The notes under the pieces are model-generated. The model searched no databases and was not told where the DNA came from. It worked only from the letters and a program-made list of their open reading frames with translations. Both the position numbers and the translations under genes were made by a program. This document shows, piece by piece, positions 60,755 to 64,000 of a stretch of DNA of 64,000 bases; positions within the stretch are counted from its first letter, which is position 1; every line of letters starts with the position of its first letter. The DNA is taken from contig JAIVEN010000028.1 in the NCBI GenBank assembly GCA_026686845.1, positions 821,001-885,000 of the forward strand, read 5' to 3'. The DNA is from Adenanthera pavonina. Lineage: Eukaryota > Streptophyta > Magnoliopsida > Fabales > Fabaceae.

Positions 60755-62331
60755 TAAATTAAACCCCCCCCCCCCTCTCTTCACATCTCCCGCTTTCCAG
60801 GAGCCCCACTCCTTTCCACTTTCTTCTTACTTACCACATGCGATGACAGCCCAATCAATAATAAAATATATATAAATATATATCAAACTTACAAATAAAA
60901 TTGTATATTGCCTTGAGCTATGTAATTCTTTTTCTTTAAAAAACATAACAAAAAAATATAGGGTATCACTTTCAACAATTAAAAATAACATTAATTGTTA
61001 TTTTTCAATGACACTCTTATACGTTATTTTAAAAGTCAAAGACACCATTAATTATTTATTATTAATGATAATTGGGGTGAGTGATAAATGATGTAACATT
61101 TATTAGATAAAATATCGAGTTTGAGATCATTAATAGAAAAAAATTATATTAAGAGTGCTATCTCCATTTGAGTCCAATAATACTCATAATTAACCTAGTA
61201 ATATTGAATATTATATAATTATACCAAAAATAATAATTAATTGCTCTTTTTTTATTTGCCACATCAATTAATTACTCTGATATATTCATTCATTTCTTTA
61301 AGGATATATTAAAAAATTTTAAAAATATTCAGACATATCAATTATATTTATTAATTTATCTATTAAAATTTTAACAGATAAATAAGAAACAGAAGAAGTA
61401 ATTAATTATTGATTATTAGTACTGAAAGTAAGCCGAGCCCATGATCAAAGGAGGACTTGCGAGGAAAAGGGAAGGAAATTGTGTGTTTGGAATTGGAATA
61501 GATTCTTTTATGTTTGGCTTAGTTAAACCTAACTGCTACCAACCACCTCCCATTCTTCTCCATGCTTTCTTTCAAACACTTGACTCTAGAGGTACTTGCC
61601 CTATTTAACTTCCAACCATTCCCACTGAATCTGATGGGAAGTCGGGCTCCCATCTTTTAGTTGAGCTTTTAAAATAAACTAAATCTATATATTCATCCAC
61701 TTATGTATTTAAAAAGAGAGTTATACAAACGAATGTGATTGTGTATAAGCTTCACATTGTATTATCTTTTTTTTCTTTTATTGTAGACTGACAGTATCTT
61801 GTTGACAATAAAAACTAATTTCCTTCAAAGCTTTAAGGATAAATTGTAGACTCATCTAAGCTAGATTTGCTTCATAAATGTTAAAAATTGAACCATATAT
61901 TACTTACTTAAAAAATGAAAGCCCTTACTATTTGCGCTTACCTCGATTGCTATTATCTCTTTTCTTTCTATACTTATTTGAATACATTGTGTGTGGATGT
62001 ATGAGATTCGAATTGGATGAAAACCCAACTCCATAAAATGTTAAAAATCATGGTGTGTGCAGCAAGTCTCCGATCGAATAGAGGAGCATTATTATGCTTG
62101 AGCTTACCGTTTTATGGTCTCCAATGAACAAGCCATGATGATGACCAACATTAAATTAGGTTTGGTGGGAAGCATTGAGGATTGGCATCATTGTGTGGTT
62201 AATTTTGAAGGCAATTACATAAGTAGTTACATAGTAATTGGTAACATTAAATTAGTTTGCTTCAAGGAAGGAATAAGTTTTCATTGTTGGTTCATATATG
62301 ACATGTGGCAATCAATTTTCATATTTTAGTA
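60755..62331. other. Intergenic, no gene seen
   Basis: A poly-C tract (about 60766-60775) is followed by AT-rich sequence. The longest open frame (62114-62329, 71 codons) shows no known domain and overlaps the edge of a MITE. Confidence 0.5.
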
Positions 62332-62594
62332 CTCCCTCTGATCTTTAATACAAGACTCTTTTAACCGAATCACGTGAATTAAGAATTGGAATTAAAATTA
62401 ATTAACTACCTCATTTCTCCGAAAATTCCAATATTTTTCTAAAACTACCTATATTTAATCTATTTTTCTTTCTCTTTAAATATATTAAATAGGGACATTT
62501 TTTTAAAATGTATAACAAATATTACCTCGTATATTGTAAAGAGTTTTATATGTAATATCAGAATAAAAGATCATATATATAGGACCGGAGGAAA
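62332..62594. mobile_element. Stowaway-like MITE, 263 bp
   Basis: The left end CTCCCTCTGATC and the right end GGACCGGAGGAAAT are imperfect inverted repeats. TA lies on both sides (62330-62331 and 62595-62596). The interior is AT-rich and non-coding. Confidence 0.65.
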
Positions 62595-62604
62595 TATCTT
62601 ATTT

Positions 62605-62760
62605 CATTGACTTAATATAATTTTTTGAAGTATATGGTAGAGACTAACAATATTCCTTCCAACAAGGTTCTCATGTCACCAATAAGATTTGAACTCATGG
62701 CTTCATGATATAGAAGCCAAATCTTTATTAATTGGACCAGTATTTATTGGGTAGGTTAAA
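62605..62760 (-). repeat. tRNA-derived SINE fragment
   Basis: On the minus strand, TGGTCCAATTAATAAAG (62739-62723) resembles an A-box region and GAGTTCAAATCTT (62696-62684) a B box. Adjoining ATTGGTGACATGAGAACC is typical of some plant SINE heads. The element is short and eroded. Confidence 0.4.
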
Positions 62761-62956
62761 TGATTCTACCTAGTTGTTTGATAGAAAAATAACAGTTAAA
62801 TATCTTTGGAGATAAAAATTGTAGAAATATGCCTTAAACTTGTATAATTACTTAAATATATCAAGCTACATTTTTATAAATATTTTGGTTGTGAGAAAAA
62901 ATAATTTTACCCTCATTCTTTTTACCTTTTCCTCCCTCTCATTTTCTTGGTTCTTT

Positions 62957-63757
62957 TTAGCATAAAATAATAAAAAAATTACCAAAATATGACATGCCAA
63001 AAACTATTTACTAAAATATAACACACAAAGTCGACCAGTAGCAACGCGACTCGAGTTCGTACAAAGAAGTCACACAGCCAACTATGTGATTTCAGATCTG
63101 ACAAATTTTTTTTTAATAAAAAGGGAAGTCACATACCATCCGTGCGACTTATCTCTTTACAATTTCCAACCACCCATACGACTTTTCCTTTATTTTTTAT
63201 TAAATAATTCATTTTTTAGTTGTTAGATTATTTAAATAGGTTCTCAATCACATTTAAATAATCAATGTTTTTTACTATGCTCAGATTAACTTCCTACCTT
63301 GTCCAAGTGAGTTTCTACCATTCCCAAATATGATTCTTTGTAGACAATATTTTGTATATGGATCTGAAATTATCTTTTTTACATTAAATAATTATTAAGA
63401 AGATATAAATTTAATTAAAAGTGAAACAAATATTAATTAATAATTAACTATATATGTATAAGTGTTATCCCAAATTTTCTCATCCCTAAACTTATAGTAT
63501 ATACACATGCTTTATTTTTTAAACATTCAAATATCATATTAAAGTTACATGAAGAGACAAAAAAATCCTTATGTGGTACATTAATTTTTATAATTAAAAT
63601 TAAGAAAAAAATAACGAAATATGACATGTTAGACAATAGATAATTTTGAGCATAATATAATAAAAAATATAAAAAATTACTAAAATATGACATTTTAGAC
63701 AATATTTATCAAAATATAACAAGCAAAGTCGACTAGTGACAATGCATTTTGACTCCA
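62957..63757 (+). repeat. Pair of direct repeats, about 105 bp each
   Basis: 62957-63060 and 63648-63757 share TAGCATAAAATAATAAAAAA-type sequence, AAAATATGACAT, AAAATATAACA and AAAGTCGAC(C/T)AGT. They start about 690 bp apart. The intervening sequence encodes nothing recognisable, and no LTR features (TG/CA ends, primer site) were seen. Confidence 0.55.
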
Positions 63758-63967
63758 TGCAATATTATTGACTAGTAAATGAATATTAAGGAAAATTAAT
63801 AATATATCAATTATTTATTCACTTATGTTAATTTATTTTAAAAAAGATGTTAATTTTTTTTTAACTTTTTGAGTATAAGTAAATTTCGTTAATATTCATT
63901 TACTAGTCAACAATACTTTATAAATAGAATCAGAGAATTGTGTGTATGGAGTCAAAATGCATTTGTA
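63739..63967. repeat. Inverted repeat at the right edge of the window
   Basis: AATGCATTTTGACTCCAT (about 63740) is inverted as ATGGAGTCAAAATGCATT (about 63946). ATTGACTAGTAAATGAATAT (about 63769) is inverted as ATATTCATTTACTAGTCAAC (about 63893). The right arm has about 40 extra bases. It may be a hairpin-type MITE continuing an unknown repeat family. Confidence 0.55.
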
Positions 63968-64000
63968 CCTCATAATCATTTCGTGGACCAAAAATAATTT

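Noticed and set aside
62957..63757. LTR pair of a small retrotransposon
   Set aside because: There are no TG/CA ends, primer site, polypurine tract or target duplication.

Overview
The window is nuclear DNA of a flowering plant, almost certainly a dicot. It is AT-rich, its genes carry GT-AG introns, and it holds plant-specific families (a Dof zinc finger, a MIKC*-type MADS-box gene, an alpha-expansin, CML45/46-type EF-hand proteins) among plant transposons (Ty1/copia, CACTA, Mutator-like, Harbinger/Tourist-like and Stowaway-like elements). The species cannot be read from the sequence.

Five host genes can be supported. Left to right they are: a cycling Dof factor (CDF5/6-type, + strand, 1564-3858, two exons, 456 aa); an intronless two-EF-hand CML45/46-like protein (+, 13008-13580, 190 aa); its paralogue (+, 32474-33262), whose C-terminus is altered by a 4-nt insertion; a MIKC* MADS-box gene of the AGL30/AGL65/AGL94 group (+, 38224-43460, eleven coding exons that join in frame to 369 aa); and an alpha-expansin of the EXPA1/EXPA10 group (-, 51772-52756, three exons, 248 aa). 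From memory, Arabidopsis has EXPA1, AGL94 and CDF5 close together on chromosome 1, so this looks like an old conserved gene neighbourhood. The genes are functionally unrelated (photoperiod transcription factor, calcium sensor, pollen MADS factor, wall loosening) and form no pathway or operon.

The two EF-hand genes lie in a tandem segmental duplication. The homology covers promoter, gene, 3' flank and several downstream blocks: about 12.75-29.44 kb for copy 1 and about 32.16-35.19 kb for copy 2. Copy 1 is swollen by an 11.5 kb Sirevirus-like Ty1/copia element (14971-26499, minus strand, two 1.52 kb LTRs) and several small transposons. That element has decayed gag and pol and an extra reading-frame region between RNase H and the 3' LTR. 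A 983-bp non-autonomous CACTA element (29606-30588) lies between the two duplicated units.

Other mobile DNA includes a 3.4 kb non-autonomous CACTA element (5467-8910), a 579-bp Mutator-like MITE with a perfect 9-bp target-site duplication (49952-50530), a copia RNase H relic next to a probable LTR (about 47.5-49.1 kb), and an unusual interlocked pair of inverted repeats (59998-60754). Long stretches (8.9-12.7, 43.5-47.4, 54.2-60.0 and 60.8-64.0 kb) hold no recognisable gene. The best leads for novelty are the retroelement's extra ORF with its possible own promoter, the frameshifted EF-hand paralogue, the interlocked inverted repeats, the large CACTA cargo, and the alternative splice signals in the MADS gene. 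No wholly new multi-gene system is evident.
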